This document shows, piece after piece, positions 26,765 to 34,408 of a DNA stretch of 64,000 nt (positions are counted from its first letter, which is position 1; each line of letters begins with the position of its first letter). The position numbers and the translations under genes are program-made. Under the pieces are notes generated by a model that made no database searches, was not told the origin of the DNA, and worked only from the letters and a program-made list of their open reading frames with translations. The stretch comes from an uncultured Anaerolineae bacterium (GTDB taxonomy: Bacteria > Chloroflexota > Anaerolineae > Anaerolineales > Villigracilaceae), in assembly GCA_903875215.1 (NCBI GenBank), contig CAIQVH010000016.1, positions 310,001 to 374,000 of the forward strand. The letters run 5' to 3'.

Positions 26765-27448
26765 ATGGAACAACTCGAAACCCTGGCTGACCAAATCCGC
26801 CAGCAATTTGATGTCCGTACCGCTGCCCGTGACCAGGCGCTCTCTCAGGCGCGGATGTTGACCCGCCACTGTTCACAGGCCATTCGCGCTGTTCATCGTG
26901 ACGAAATCGACTCAATGAATGAGCAGCTGGCTGCCGCCGGCCAGCTGGCCGACAGCCTGCGCCAGTCCCTGGCCGCGCACCCCGATCTATATTTTGCCGG
27001 TTATACCCAGGATGCGCTCAAGGAATTTGTGGAAGCAAATGTCACCTGCGCGCTGATTAAAAATCAGCCGCTGCCTGGCCTGGACAAGTTGAGCGTAGAG
27101 GCCAACACCTACTTGAACGGACTGGCAGAAGTGGTCGGCGAGCTGCGCCGCCGCTGTCTCGATATTCTGCGCCACGGTTATTCGACCGAAGCCGAACGGC
27201 TCCTGACGCTCATGGATGACATCTATTCCGTTCTGGTGACTATGGACTATCCCGACGCCATCACAAACGGCTTGCGTCGCCAGACCGATATCGCGCGCAA
27301 CATCATCGAAAAAACCCGCGGCGATATCACCTTCAGCCTGCGCGGCGAACATCTCGAAAAAGCCCTGGCGCGCATGAGCCATCAAATCAGCGGCGAGAGC
27401 GGTCCGCAGGGGCCTACGCTCAGTCGCGCCGGGATGGATGAGGAGTAG
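26765..27448 (+). CDS. translin-family nucleic-acid-binding protein
   Basis: A 227-residue all-helical protein that I assign to the translin family (prokaryotic branch, often mislabelled as haloacid dehalogenase). Diagnostic segments are QDALKEFVEANVTCALI, YLNGLAEVVGELRRRCLDIL, and RRQTDIARNIIEKTRGDIT near residues 180-200. Translin binds single-stranded RNA/DNA as an octamer; its partner TRAX carries RNase activity. The TRAX catalytic acidic triad is not obvious here. Its position after ssb and DUF3467 fits a nucleic-acid role. SD is AAGG, partly inside the upstream gene. Confidence 0.8.
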   Translation: MEQLETLADQIRQQFDVRTAARDQALSQARMLTRHCSQAIRAVHRDEIDSMNEQLAAAGQLADSLRQSLAAHPDLYFAGYTQDALKEFVEANVTCALIKNQPLPGLDKLSVEANTYLNGLAEVVGELRRRCLDILRHGYSTEAERLLTLMDDIYSVLVTMDYPDAITNGLRRQTDIARNIIEKTRGDITFSLRGEHLEKALARMSHQISGESGPQGPTLSRAGMDEE

Positions 27449-27452
27449 ACAC

Positions 27453-28106
27453 ATGCCCAGAGGCGGGCGCAAATACCGTCTGCTGCTTTATCAAAATGTT
27501 CTTGATCGGTGGTGGCCCGTCACGCTCACGCTGGCGGTCATTCTCTTTCTTTATATCGCCGCGCTTTGGTGGGGCAGACTTCTGCTCCCAGGCCCGCTGA
27601 TCAATCTCCTGCCCGAGCTTGCCCAGACAAATGGTACCGTCCTGGCTCTGGTTGGCGCTCTGGCCTTGTTATTGTCGCTGGCTCTGCTCGGTATGCGCCG
27701 AGGCGCGTATCTGCAGTTATTCGATACCTACCTCTGCCTGAAAACCCCTTTCCTGCGTGTCAACATTGCTTATAAACGCATACAACGCACGACCACAGCC
27801 CAGGTTGCCACGCTGTTTCCGCCCTCCCGTTACAAAGGTTGGAAACGCGACATCATCACCTCCATTGCCACCCGAACTGCCATCGTTTTGCACCTTACGG
27901 CTTACCCCTTACCGCGCGCCACCTTCAACCTGTTCCTGTCCCCTTTTTTCTATTACGATGCCACCCCGCATTTCGTCCTCGTTGTGGATGACTGGATGGC
28001 TTTTAGTATGGAACTGGACAGCCGTCGCGCCACTGGGAAAACCTCGCGTCCCGACCTATCCAAACCTTCCACATCAGAACTGCTGGATGATTTGACCCGC
28101 AAATAG
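27453..28106 (+). CDS. membrane protein of unknown function with two N-terminal helices
   Basis: A 217-residue protein. A basic N-terminus (MPRGGRKYRLLLYQ) precedes two membrane helices (about residues 24-48 and 63-83, GTVLALVGALALLLSLALL). The remainder is a soluble domain resembling bacterial PH-like proteins in layout (two-helix hairpin followed by beta-rich region with YLQLFDTYLCLKTPFLRVN). The start at 27453 follows GAGGAG at 7 nt. The frame stays open upstream to 27438 but that start lacks an SD. I do not recognise the family. It is co-oriented with translin with a 4-nt gap. Confidence 0.7.
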   Translation: MPRGGRKYRLLLYQNVLDRWWPVTLTLAVILFLYIAALWWGRLLLPGPLINLLPELAQTNGTVLALVGALALLLSLALLGMRRGAYLQLFDTYLCLKTPFLRVNIAYKRIQRTTTAQVATLFPPSRYKGWKRDIITSIATRTAIVLHLTAYPLPRATFNLFLSPFFYYDATPHFVLVVDDWMAFSMELDSRRATGKTSRPDLSKPSTSELLDDLTRK

Positions 28107-28180
28107 AAATAGGCTCTGCCGGAGCCTCTTCCTTTACCATTGCAGGCCCACTTAAAAAAGCCATTCCCTTTGGAGACATC

Positions 28181-28603
28181 ATGAACATTTATTTCGCCTG
28201 CGCCATCACCGGCGGCCGGGAATTTGAGCCGGTTTACCAGGCTCTCGTGGCCGCGCTTGAAGCCGACGGGCATCAAATCCCCACTTCGCATCTGGCCGCA
28301 TCCGAAGTGATTTATCTCGAGAAAGTTATTCAACCGCAGGAAGTCTATGCCCGCGATGTGGCCTGGATCCGCGCCGCGGATGCACTCATTGCCGAAGTCA
28401 GCGTGCCCTCGCATGGGGTTGGCTATGAAATCGCCTTTGCGTTGGGGTTGGGAAAACCCGTCCTGGCCTGTCATCGCGCCGACCGCGCTGTGTCCAAGAT
28501 GATCACTGGTAATCCCGATCCCAACCTGACGGTGCAGATCTACGACACGGTTGGGGAGGCGGCGCAGTTGATCCGCGCCTACCTGGCCGGGTACGCGACC
28601 TAG
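28181..28603 (+). CDS. nucleoside 2-deoxyribosyltransferase / DNPH1-like N-glycosidase
   Basis: A 140-residue cytosolic protein of the nucleoside 2-deoxyribosyltransferase superfamily. It starts MNIYFACAITGGREFE and has the catalytic block ADALIAEVSVPSHGVGYEIAFALGLGKPV, where the Glu in GYEIA is the expected nucleophile, as in DNPH1/Rcl and NDT. It would hydrolyse the N-glycosidic bond of deoxynucleoside monophosphates or transfer deoxyribose, so a nucleotide-pool cleaning role is likely. SD GGAG lies 7-8 nt before the ATG. Confidence 0.85.
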   Translation: MNIYFACAITGGREFEPVYQALVAALEADGHQIPTSHLAASEVIYLEKVIQPQEVYARDVAWIRAADALIAEVSVPSHGVGYEIAFALGLGKPVLACHRADRAVSKMITGNPDPNLTVQIYDTVGEAAQLIRAYLAGYAT

Positions 28604-28642
28604 TTGTGAAATTTGTCACTATTAGAACGTGACAAAAATACT

Positions 28643-28760
28643 TTGTGAATTTTCGCACATAGGGTATCATTAACGACGACAAGAGCAGTAACATGCTCCT
28701 CGCTGTCTCCTCCTTTGGCGAATGCCTACGCCGGGTCCTCCCCCCGGCGTAGGCCGTTTA
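28643..28760 (+). ncRNA. candidate small RNA with C-rich (anti-SD-like) loops
   Basis: Between the N-glycosidase and panC there is a promoter-like TTGTGA (28643-28648), a 16-bp spacer and TATCAT (28665-28670). Downstream are a small GAGCA/TGCTC hairpin (28684-28699), an unpaired TCTCCTCC stretch (28706-28713) and a perfect 12-bp stem GCCTACGCCGGG/CCCGGCGTAGGC (28724-28735, 28743-28754) with loop TCCTCCC. Exposed CUCC motifs complementary to Shine-Dalgarno sequences are typical of trans-acting sRNAs. The stem is followed by CGTTTAATCG, a poor U-tract, so transcription may run into the next terminator. No protein is encoded here that I can defend. Confidence 0.45.
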
Positions 28761-28765
28761 ATCGC

Positions 28766-28799
28766 AAAAAACTCCCGGCAAACCTGCCGGGAGTTTTTT
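28766..28799. terminator. bidirectional terminator next to panC
   Basis: AAAAACTCCCGGCA (28766-28779) and TGCCGGGAGTTTTT (28785-28798) form a perfect stem with A- and T-runs; panC ends in it on the minus strand. Confidence 0.9.
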
Positions 28800-29643
28800 A
28801 ACCGAGTACGATGTTGTCTATCAATCGAGTGGAGCCGATGAAAACTGCCAGCGAAAGCAGTGTTTTTTCGTTCAGGGTTTCCACTTCAGCCAGAGTGTCA
28901 TAATCAGCGCAGGAGAGATATTGCGGGCGGGCGAGCGGTTCTTCGGCCAGGATGGCGCTCATGGTCTGGAGCAGGGCGGCAGCGTGGCGTTCTCCACGTT
29001 CGTAGGCGGCGCGGGCTGCGCCCAGGGCGCGGTACAGCACTCCGGCGGCGCGGCGCTCGTCAGCGTTTAGATAACTGTTGCGGCTCGACATCGCCAGCCC
29101 GTCGGCTTCGCGCAGGGTGGGGCAGATCACTATTTCGATGGGATAACTGAGATCGCGTGCCAGCTGGCGGATGACGGCGGCCTGTTGGGCATCTTTCTGG
29201 CCGAAGTAAGCTTTTTCTGGCCTGACAGCGTTAAACAGTTTCGAGACGACGGTTGCTACGCCTCGAAAGTGACCGGGGCGGGCGGCGCCTTCCAGCGGCT
29301 GCGAGAGCAATTCCACATCCACCCAGGTCTGGTAGCCGGGCGGGTAGAGCACCTCCGGGGTTGGGACCCAGACCAGGTCGACGCCAGCTGCTTCGAGCAA
29401 TTGCAGATCGCCTGGCAGGTTGCGCGGGTAGCGGGACAGATCTTCGCCCGGGCCGAATTGGGTCGGGTTGACGAAAATGCTGGTGACGACGCTGCGACAT
29501 TCCTGCCGGGCGCGGCGGGCCAGGGAGAGATGGCCCTCGTGCAGGTAGCCCATGGTGGGAACGAGTCCGAGCGGGCCTTCGAGCAGGCGCAGGGCTTGCC
29601 AGAGTTCCTGGAGGCTGGTGGCGATGATCATGGATTCGCTCAT
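28798..29643 (-). CDS. panC: pantothenate synthetase
   Basis: A 281-residue enzyme joining pantoate and beta-alanine with ATP to form pantothenate for CoA synthesis. Motifs are LVPTMGYLHEGHLSLARRA with the HxGH ATP site, SIFVNPTQFGPGEDLSRYPR, KLFNAVRPEKAYFGQKDAQQ, and MSSRNSYL. Length is standard. The open frame extends much further upstream but only out of the degV frame; ATG 29643 overlaps the degV stop (ATGA) and has AAGGA upstream, so it is the start. No panB or panD lies nearby; the neighbours are fatty-acid kinase genes. Confidence 0.93.
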   Translation of the reverse strand: MSESMIIATSLQELWQALRLLEGPLGLVPTMGYLHEGHLSLARRARQECRSVVTSIFVNPTQFGPGEDLSRYPRNLPGDLQLLEAAGVDLVWVPTPEVLYPPGYQTWVDVELLSQPLEGAARPGHFRGVATVVSKLFNAVRPEKAYFGQKDAQQAAVIRQLARDLSYPIEIVICPTLREADGLAMSSRNSYLNADERRAAGVLYRALGAARAAYERGERHAAALLQTMSAILAEEPLARPQYLSCADYDTLAEVETLNEKTLLSLAVFIGSTRLIDNIVLG

Positions 29644-30497
29644 AAGACAGGTTCCTTTTTGAGGGCAGCGAAGCCCAATCCGTTGGGGCCGGCATGGGTG
29701 CCGATCAGGCTGGTGACGTTGACGAGCGGAATTTGTTCTGGCAGGCTGGGGCAGGCCGGGCTGGCGCGCAGGCTGGCGAGGAAGTCGCTGGCGCGCTGGG
29801 GGGCGTTGGTGTGCAGGATGGCGAGTTTTTCGAGCGGGCCATGCTCTTGCAGGGTGTTCAGCAGCAGGTTGGTGGCCTGGCGTGTGGTGCGGGCGGCGCC
29901 CAGGGGCCGGATGACGCCCTCGCGCACATCCAGCACGGGTTTGATGTTCAGCAGGCTGCCAAGCAGGGTGACGGCGGCGGGAAAGCGTCCTGAGCGGTGC
30001 AGGTATTCCAGCGTGTCGAGGGCCGCGCCGACGCAAACCCGGTGGCGTGCCGATTGAATCTGTTCCAAAACGGATTCCAGGTTCAGGCCGCGGGCCGCGG
30101 CTTCGGCGGCGGCCTCGATCTGGAATCCGGTTCCGAGGGAGAGCGAGCCGGATTCCAGTACGGTGATCTGGTTGTTGAAATCGGCGGCGACCTGCCGGGC
30201 AATGTTGGCAATGCTGGTCAGTTTTTCGGCGGTATGCAGGGAGATGATGTGGTCGCACCCGGTGGTGAGGAGTTTTTCGTAGCGGGAGGCAAAGTCGGCG
30301 GGGGAGGGGGCGGCGGTGGTTGCGGGCTGCCGGAAGGTTGGCAGGCGCTGGTAAAACTGTTCACGGGTTATTTCGATGGAATCGAGGTAGGGCTGGCCGT
30401 CCAGGACGAGGATGGCGGGAATGACTTCGATGTTGTAACGCTCGATTTGGTCGGCGGGTAAATCGGCGGGTGAGTCGGTGACGAATCCGAGCTTCAT
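29640..30497 (-). CDS. DegV family protein (FakB-type fatty-acid-binding)
   Basis: A 285-residue DegV protein, starting MKLGFVTDSPADLPADQIE, with VIPAILVLDGQPYLD, AAPSPADFASRYEKLL, LGTGFQIEAAAEAA and a LLGSLLNIKPVLDVREGVIRPL block. DegV proteins (FakB) present a bound fatty acid to FakA for phosphorylation. It lies two genes downstream of the FakA-like gene with ATGA overlaps on both sides, so it is very likely the same operon. The usual SLSSKLSGTY loop reads SLHTAEKLTS, which may change lipid choice. Confidence 0.88.
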   Translation of the reverse strand: MKLGFVTDSPADLPADQIERYNIEVIPAILVLDGQPYLDSIEITREQFYQRLPTFRQPATTAAPSPADFASRYEKLLTTGCDHIISLHTAEKLTSIANIARQVAADFNNQITVLESGSLSLGTGFQIEAAAEAAARGLNLESVLEQIQSARHRVCVGAALDTLEYLHRSGRFPAAVTLLGSLLNIKPVLDVREGVIRPLGAARTTRQATNLLLNTLQEHGPLEKLAILHTNAPQRASDFLASLRASPACPSLPEQIPLVNVTSLIGTHAGPNGLGFAALKKEPVL

Positions 30498-31222
30498 AAG
30501 GGGAGTTCCATCAGGGTCAGGCCTACGGTTTGCGGGCCAAAGAGCGCGCTGAGCGTAGGGTTGGTTTCCATCTCGATGAAGGAGACCTCGGGAAAGCGTA
30601 TGCTGGTGGTCTGGCGCAGCTGTTGGGCGCGCAGGACGGGCGGTCTGCCCTGGAAGAAGATGATTTGTTGGGGCGTTTCAAATTCTTCGATGAATTCCAG
30701 CAGGTCTTCGAGTAATTGACGCCGGGTGCGCGCGGTTTTATAGGGCTGGAGGCTGACGGTTTCCATGGAGAAAAGTGTGAAGAGATCGGGGTTGGCGTTG
30801 TTTCGGTCGATTGGGCAGATCAAGGTGTAGATGTGCGGCATGGCTGCGCGTAGGCGGTCTTCCACTTCGGCCAGGGGAGCGCCGGCGGCGATCGCCTGCA
30901 GGCCAAGCTGGGCGAGCAGACCCAGGCCGGGGCCGGTTTGCCAGGTCTCCAGGATGGTAATGGTGGCCGGGCCGCTGTAGCTGCGAGCGGCCTGCCAGAC
31001 TGTGGCGCTGATTGGCAGGAGTTGTGGAGCGACGGTCAGGACCAGGATGTTTTGAAAGCTGCCTTCCAGGGCATTAAAGATACGCTGGATTTGCTGTGGT
31101 TCGGGGGGATGAATGCGCTGGCTGGCCTGTTGCACGGGCAGATGGCGCAAGTGTGGGTCCGTGCGGGCAGTGGCGGATGGGAACAGAGCGGTGCTGTCGG
31201 TCAGGAGGCAGATGGAGTGCAT
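30494..31222 (-). CDS. divergent DegV-like protein (second FakB candidate)
   Basis: A protein of 242 residues from MHSICLLTDSTALFPSATA, the usual DegV opening. An open frame continues to ATG 31270, but the extra 16 residues do not resemble DegV and neither start has an SD. The glycine- and serine-rich fatty-acid-contact loops of typical DegV are poorly conserved, while the overall length and C-terminal RFPEVSFIEMETNPTLSALFGPQTVGL fit the second DegV lobe. It overlaps degV by ATGA and follows the FakA gene, so a specialised lipid-presenting partner is plausible. Confidence 0.65.
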   Translation of the reverse strand: MHSICLLTDSTALFPSATARTDPHLRHLPVQQASQRIHPPEPQQIQRIFNALEGSFQNILVLTVAPQLLPISATVWQAARSYSGPATITILETWQTGPGLGLLAQLGLQAIAAGAPLAEVEDRLRAAMPHIYTLICPIDRNNANPDLFTLFSMETVSLQPYKTARTRRQLLEDLLEFIEEFETPQQIIFFQGRPPVLRAQQLRQTTSIRFPEVSFIEMETNPTLSALFGPQTVGLTLMELPL

Positions 31223-31306
31223 GGCGCGTGGCAGATATGCCGACACGCACAACGCCCTCGATGCTTTCATGGTGCAGTGTGCGTGTCGGGGTGGGGAGAT
31301 CCCGGG

Positions 31307-32944
31307 TTATTCGATCGAAATGATGAACTGGTAGTGCGGCTGGCCGCCTTCCTGAACTTCGACTTCCTGCCCGCTGTATTTTTCGCGGATCAGGTCGGCA
31401 ATGTGGTTGGCTTCGGAGTGTTTCAGGTCTTCGCCATAGAAGAGGGTGATCAGTTCGTACTCGCTGGCATGGGCTTTTTCGAGAAATTCCATGCAGGCGT
31501 GTTCCAGGCTGTCGGACGCGACGGCCAGGGTGCCGTTTAATAGGGCGATGACCTGCCCTTCTTTGACAGTCACACCATCAATTTCAACTGAGCGGGTTGC
31601 AACGGTGATTTCGCCGGTGACGACACTTTCGAGGGCTTTGATCATCTTCTCAGCGATTTTATCCAGGTCGCCATCGGGGTTCAGGTGCAGCATGGAGGCC
31701 AGCCCCTGCGGGATGTTGCGGCTGGGGATGACGCGCACTTGTTTGACGGTTACTTCTTTGGCCTGGTTGGCGGCCAGGACGATGTTTTTGTTGTTGGGCA
31801 GGATGATGACTTTGTCAGTGGGCAGGTTTTCAAAGGCTTCGAGAATATCCTTGGTGGATGGGTTCATCGTCTGCCCGCCGGAGACGATGGCGGCCACGCC
31901 CAGGCTGGCAAAAATGCGCGAGATGCCGTTACCCGGCGAAACCGTCACAACGGCAATCTGTCCGGGTTCGATGTTGGTCAGCTCGAGCGTGGTGCCAGCC
32001 TGGTTGCCGATTTCTTCCATTTGCGCCAGCAGGTTTTCCATGGCCACCTTGGTGATGGTGCCGAGGCTCATGATATAGTCGATTGGTTCGTAGCGCTTCT
32101 CGAGCGGGGTGTGGATGTGCATGCGGTACATCCCCTCGCCTTCACCAACCTGGATGGAGGTGCCCATTTCTTCGAGCCGGTTGTAGAATGCCTGCAGCTC
32201 GAAGCCGCTTTGCGGGCGAAAATCGACCACCACTTCCCAATCCTGGCCTTCTTCAACGTCATCCATGGCATTCTCCAGGTTCATGGCAGACAAGGGTTGC
32301 ACGGAGATGAGTGGCGCTTCGAGCGATTCGCCGTCTATGAAGCGCAGCATCCCCTCCAGGATGAAAAACAGCCCTTTGCCGCCGGAATCGACTACCCCGG
32401 CCTGTTTCAAGATCGGCAGGAATTCGGGGGTGCGTTGCACCGATTCGTCGGCGGCCTTGACGCAGCGCCGCAGTACTTCCACGGGGTCATCGGTATCCTG
32501 GATGGCCAGATTGGCGGCGATGGCAATATCTTTTGAAACCGTGAGAATGGTGCCCTCCACCGGGCGCACGACCCCTTTGTAGGCGGTATCACGCGCTTCG
32601 GCGAAGGCGGCGGCCAGGGCGGGGGCGTCGATCACATCCTGGCCGTGCAGGGCGCGTGAGAATCCGCGCCAGAGCTGCGAGAGGATTACGCCTGAGTTGC
32701 CGCGCGCGCCCATTAACGCGCCTTGTGCTACGGCGGCGATCATTTGTCCGGCGCTGTGATGCCCAAGGTTGCTGACTTCGTTGTACGCCGAAGTCATGGT
32801 CAGGAGCATGTTCGTGCCTGTATCGCCATCGGGAACGGGAAACACGTTCAGCGCGTTGACGGTTTGCTGGTTGGTGCGCAACCAGGCCAGGCCAGCTTCC
32901 ACTAATTTTTTTACTGCCAATCCATCAATTGACTTGCTCGTCAT
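31307..32944 (-). CDS. DAK2-domain fatty acid kinase, FakA/YloV type
   Basis: A 545-residue protein with an N-terminal DhaL/DAK2 nucleotide-binding domain (NVFPVPDGDTGTNMLLTM holding the Mg-ATP aspartates, GARGNSGVILSQLWRGF) and a C-terminal DegV/EDD-like half (residues about 330-545, VIVSGGQTMNPSTKDILEAF, IILPNNKNI). FakA phosphorylates fatty acids bound to FakB (DegV) proteins, feeding phospholipid synthesis. SD AGGAG. The order Asp23 - FakA - DegV - DegV - panC on one strand, divergent from rpmB, is a conserved type of layout. Confidence 0.92.
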   Translation of the reverse strand: MTSKSIDGLAVKKLVEAGLAWLRTNQQTVNALNVFPVPDGDTGTNMLLTMTSAYNEVSNLGHHSAGQMIAAVAQGALMGARGNSGVILSQLWRGFSRALHGQDVIDAPALAAAFAEARDTAYKGVVRPVEGTILTVSKDIAIAANLAIQDTDDPVEVLRRCVKAADESVQRTPEFLPILKQAGVVDSGGKGLFFILEGMLRFIDGESLEAPLISVQPLSAMNLENAMDDVEEGQDWEVVVDFRPQSGFELQAFYNRLEEMGTSIQVGEGEGMYRMHIHTPLEKRYEPIDYIMSLGTITKVAMENLLAQMEEIGNQAGTTLELTNIEPGQIAVVTVSPGNGISRIFASLGVAAIVSGGQTMNPSTKDILEAFENLPTDKVIILPNNKNIVLAANQAKEVTVKQVRVIPSRNIPQGLASMLHLNPDGDLDKIAEKMIKALESVVTGEITVATRSVEIDGVTVKEGQVIALLNGTLAVASDSLEHACMEFLEKAHASEYELITLFYGEDLKHSEANHIADLIREKYSGQEVEVQEGGQPHYQFIISIE

Positions 32945-33013
32945 GCCAAATAATCTCCTAGCGGGAGGTGGTCTTGTTGATTCTCAAAAACGATGGGTGT
33001 GGCCGGGGGGCCG

Positions 33014-33370
33014 TCAGTCGGGGTTGCTCACGCGCAGGCCTTGCACGTGGACGTTGATTTCATGGACTTTTAGCCCGATGGTTTTTTCAACGTGGTAGCG
33101 CACCGCGTTGGCGACGCTGTTAGCTACGGATGCGATGCGCGTGCCAAATTCAATGATGATGTAGATGTCAATGTCGAGTTTATCGCCATCGAAGTGGATG
33201 TTCACGCCGCGGGTAGGTTCGCGGATGATGGTGCTGGCCAGGCCTTCGGCCAGGTTTTTGGGGGCCAGGCCGACGACGCCGTAGGATTGCAGGGTGGCGT
33301 GATAGGCAAGGGTGGCAATGGCATTGGGTGAAATGTGAATGCTTCCCAGGGTGGTCTTTTCGTGTCCCAT
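33014..33370 (-). CDS. Asp23/Gls24-family protein (YloU-like)
   Basis: A 118-residue cytosolic protein starting MGHEKTTLGSIHISPNAIATLA, with YGVVGLAPKN and a second half IDIYIIIEFGTRIASVANSVANAVRYHVEKTIGLKVHEINVHVQGL, as in the Asp23/YloU family, linked in Firmicutes to envelope stress and the FakA pathway. SD AAGGA. It lies 69 bp upstream of fakA and is probably cotranscribed. Confidence 0.9.
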   Translation of the reverse strand: MGHEKTTLGSIHISPNAIATLAYHATLQSYGVVGLAPKNLAEGLASTIIREPTRGVNIHFDGDKLDIDIYIIIEFGTRIASVANSVANAVRYHVEKTIGLKVHEINVHVQGLRVSNPD

Positions 33371-33403
33371 AAGTTGTCCTTTGCGAAATAAATAACACTT
33401 TCC

Positions 33404-33432
33404 TTGTGAAAGGATACGAATTGTGATAAAAT
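33404..33432 (+). promoter_or_regulatory. promoter of rpmB
   Basis: TTGTGA (33404-33409), a 17-bp spacer and TAAAAT (33427-33432) are 55 bp upstream of the L28 start, in the divergent region with asp23. Confidence 0.6.
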
Positions 33433-33487
33433 ACCGAGCCTGTCAAAAACAGACAAACGGAATTATAGCAAGAAAGGATGATTTCAG

Positions 33488-33670
33488 ATGGCTAAGTGTG
33501 CTCATTGCGGAAAAACCACGACTTTTGGTCACAACCGTTCTTTTTCTCTGCGTGCCACCAATCGCAAGTTCCTGCCGAATTTGCAAAAAGTGACCGTGAT
33601 TGAGAAGGGCTCGAAGACGCAGAAGACGCTTTGCACCAAGTGCATTCGTACCCTGGTTAAGACGGCGTAG
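33488..33670 (+). CDS. rpmB: 50S ribosomal protein L28 (zinc-ribbon form)
   Basis: A 60-residue ribosomal protein: MAKCAHCGKTTTFGHNRSFSL, RATNRKFLPNLQKV, and a C-terminal TLCTKCIRTLVK. The CxxC pairs at both ends make the C+ zinc-binding form. SD AAAGGA. The position divergent from asp23/fakA matches the rpmB-yloU-yloV order seen in Firmicutes. Confidence 0.95.
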   Translation: MAKCAHCGKTTTFGHNRSFSLRATNRKFLPNLQKVTVIEKGSKTQKTLCTKCIRTLVKTA

Positions 33671-33697
33671 TTTTATTCCTTTCTCTTTCAGACAGAG

Positions 33698-33722
33698 ATC
33701 ACGGCGCAAGCCGTGATTTTTG
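33698..33722. terminator. terminator between rpmB and rpe
   Basis: ATCACGGC/GCCGTGAT (33698-33705, 33710-33717) around GCAA, with T5 following. It sits where the two genes converge. Confidence 0.85.
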
Positions 33723-33724
33723 GT

Positions 33725-34405
33725 TTAAAGATCCCGGCCAGCCAGGATCTGTTTGAGGACGGCGATTCCGGCGGCAGGTCCGTCTGGGTGTTTGAAGACA
33801 GCGTTTCCGGCGACGAAGGCATTGGCTCCGGCGGCGAGCAGGGCCGGGAGGGTCTTTTCGGAGACGCCGCCATCAATTTCGAGCCAGGCGGGTGAATGAA
33901 TGGCGGCCAGCATTTGCCGGATCTCGTTCACTTTGGCAAGGGTTTCGGGTAAGAAGGCTTGCGCGCCAAACCCGGGGTTGACGGTCATGACCAGTACCAG
34001 ATCTACCAGCGGCAGGATTTCTTTGAGCATAATGGCGGGAGTGCCTGGGTTGAGTGTCACTCCGGCTTTGAGGCCGAGGGCCTGGATTTGCTGCAGGGTG
34101 CGGTGCAGGTGCGGGCAGGTTTCCACGTGTACGGTCAGGCGGTTGGAGCCGGCGGCGGCAAAGGCTTCGAGGTAACGTTCGGGCTGTTCGATCATCAGGT
34201 GCACGTCGAGCGGCAGGCGTGTGGCGCGGCGGCAGGCTTCCACTACCAACGGGCCGATGGTCATGTTGGGGACGAAGTGGCCGTCCATTATGTCGACGTG
34301 AATCCAATCGGCGCCGCCCTGTTCGCAGGTGGTGATTTCTGCGCCCAGTCGGGTGAAATCGGCGGAGAGGATGGAGGGGGCGATCACAAAATTGGGCATG
34401 GTCAT
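33725..34405 (-). CDS. rpe: ribulose-phosphate 3-epimerase
   Basis: A 226-residue TIM-barrel enzyme interconverting ribulose 5-phosphate and xylulose 5-phosphate. Motifs are APSILSADFTRLG, DWIHVDIMDGHFVPNMTIG, LDVHLMIEQPERY, VLVMTVNPGFGAQAF, and EIDGGVSEKT with AGANAFVAGNAVF. The metal and catalytic Asp/His residues are present. The start is 3 nt after the stop of the upstream Ser/Thr kinase gene, so the two are co-translated. Confidence 0.95.
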   Translation of the reverse strand: MTMPNFVIAPSILSADFTRLGAEITTCEQGGADWIHVDIMDGHFVPNMTIGPLVVEACRRATRLPLDVHLMIEQPERYLEAFAAAGSNRLTVHVETCPHLHRTLQQIQALGLKAGVTLNPGTPAIMLKEILPLVDLVLVMTVNPGFGAQAFLPETLAKVNEIRQMLAAIHSPAWLEIDGGVSEKTLPALLAAGANAFVAGNAVFKHPDGPAAGIAVLKQILAGRDL

Positions 34406-34408
34406 TTT

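Noticed and set aside
29644-30258. Upstream extension of the panC frame
   Set aside because: The extra residues are in the shadow frame of degV (Arg/Pro/His-rich) and the true panC start has an SD and an ATGA overlap.
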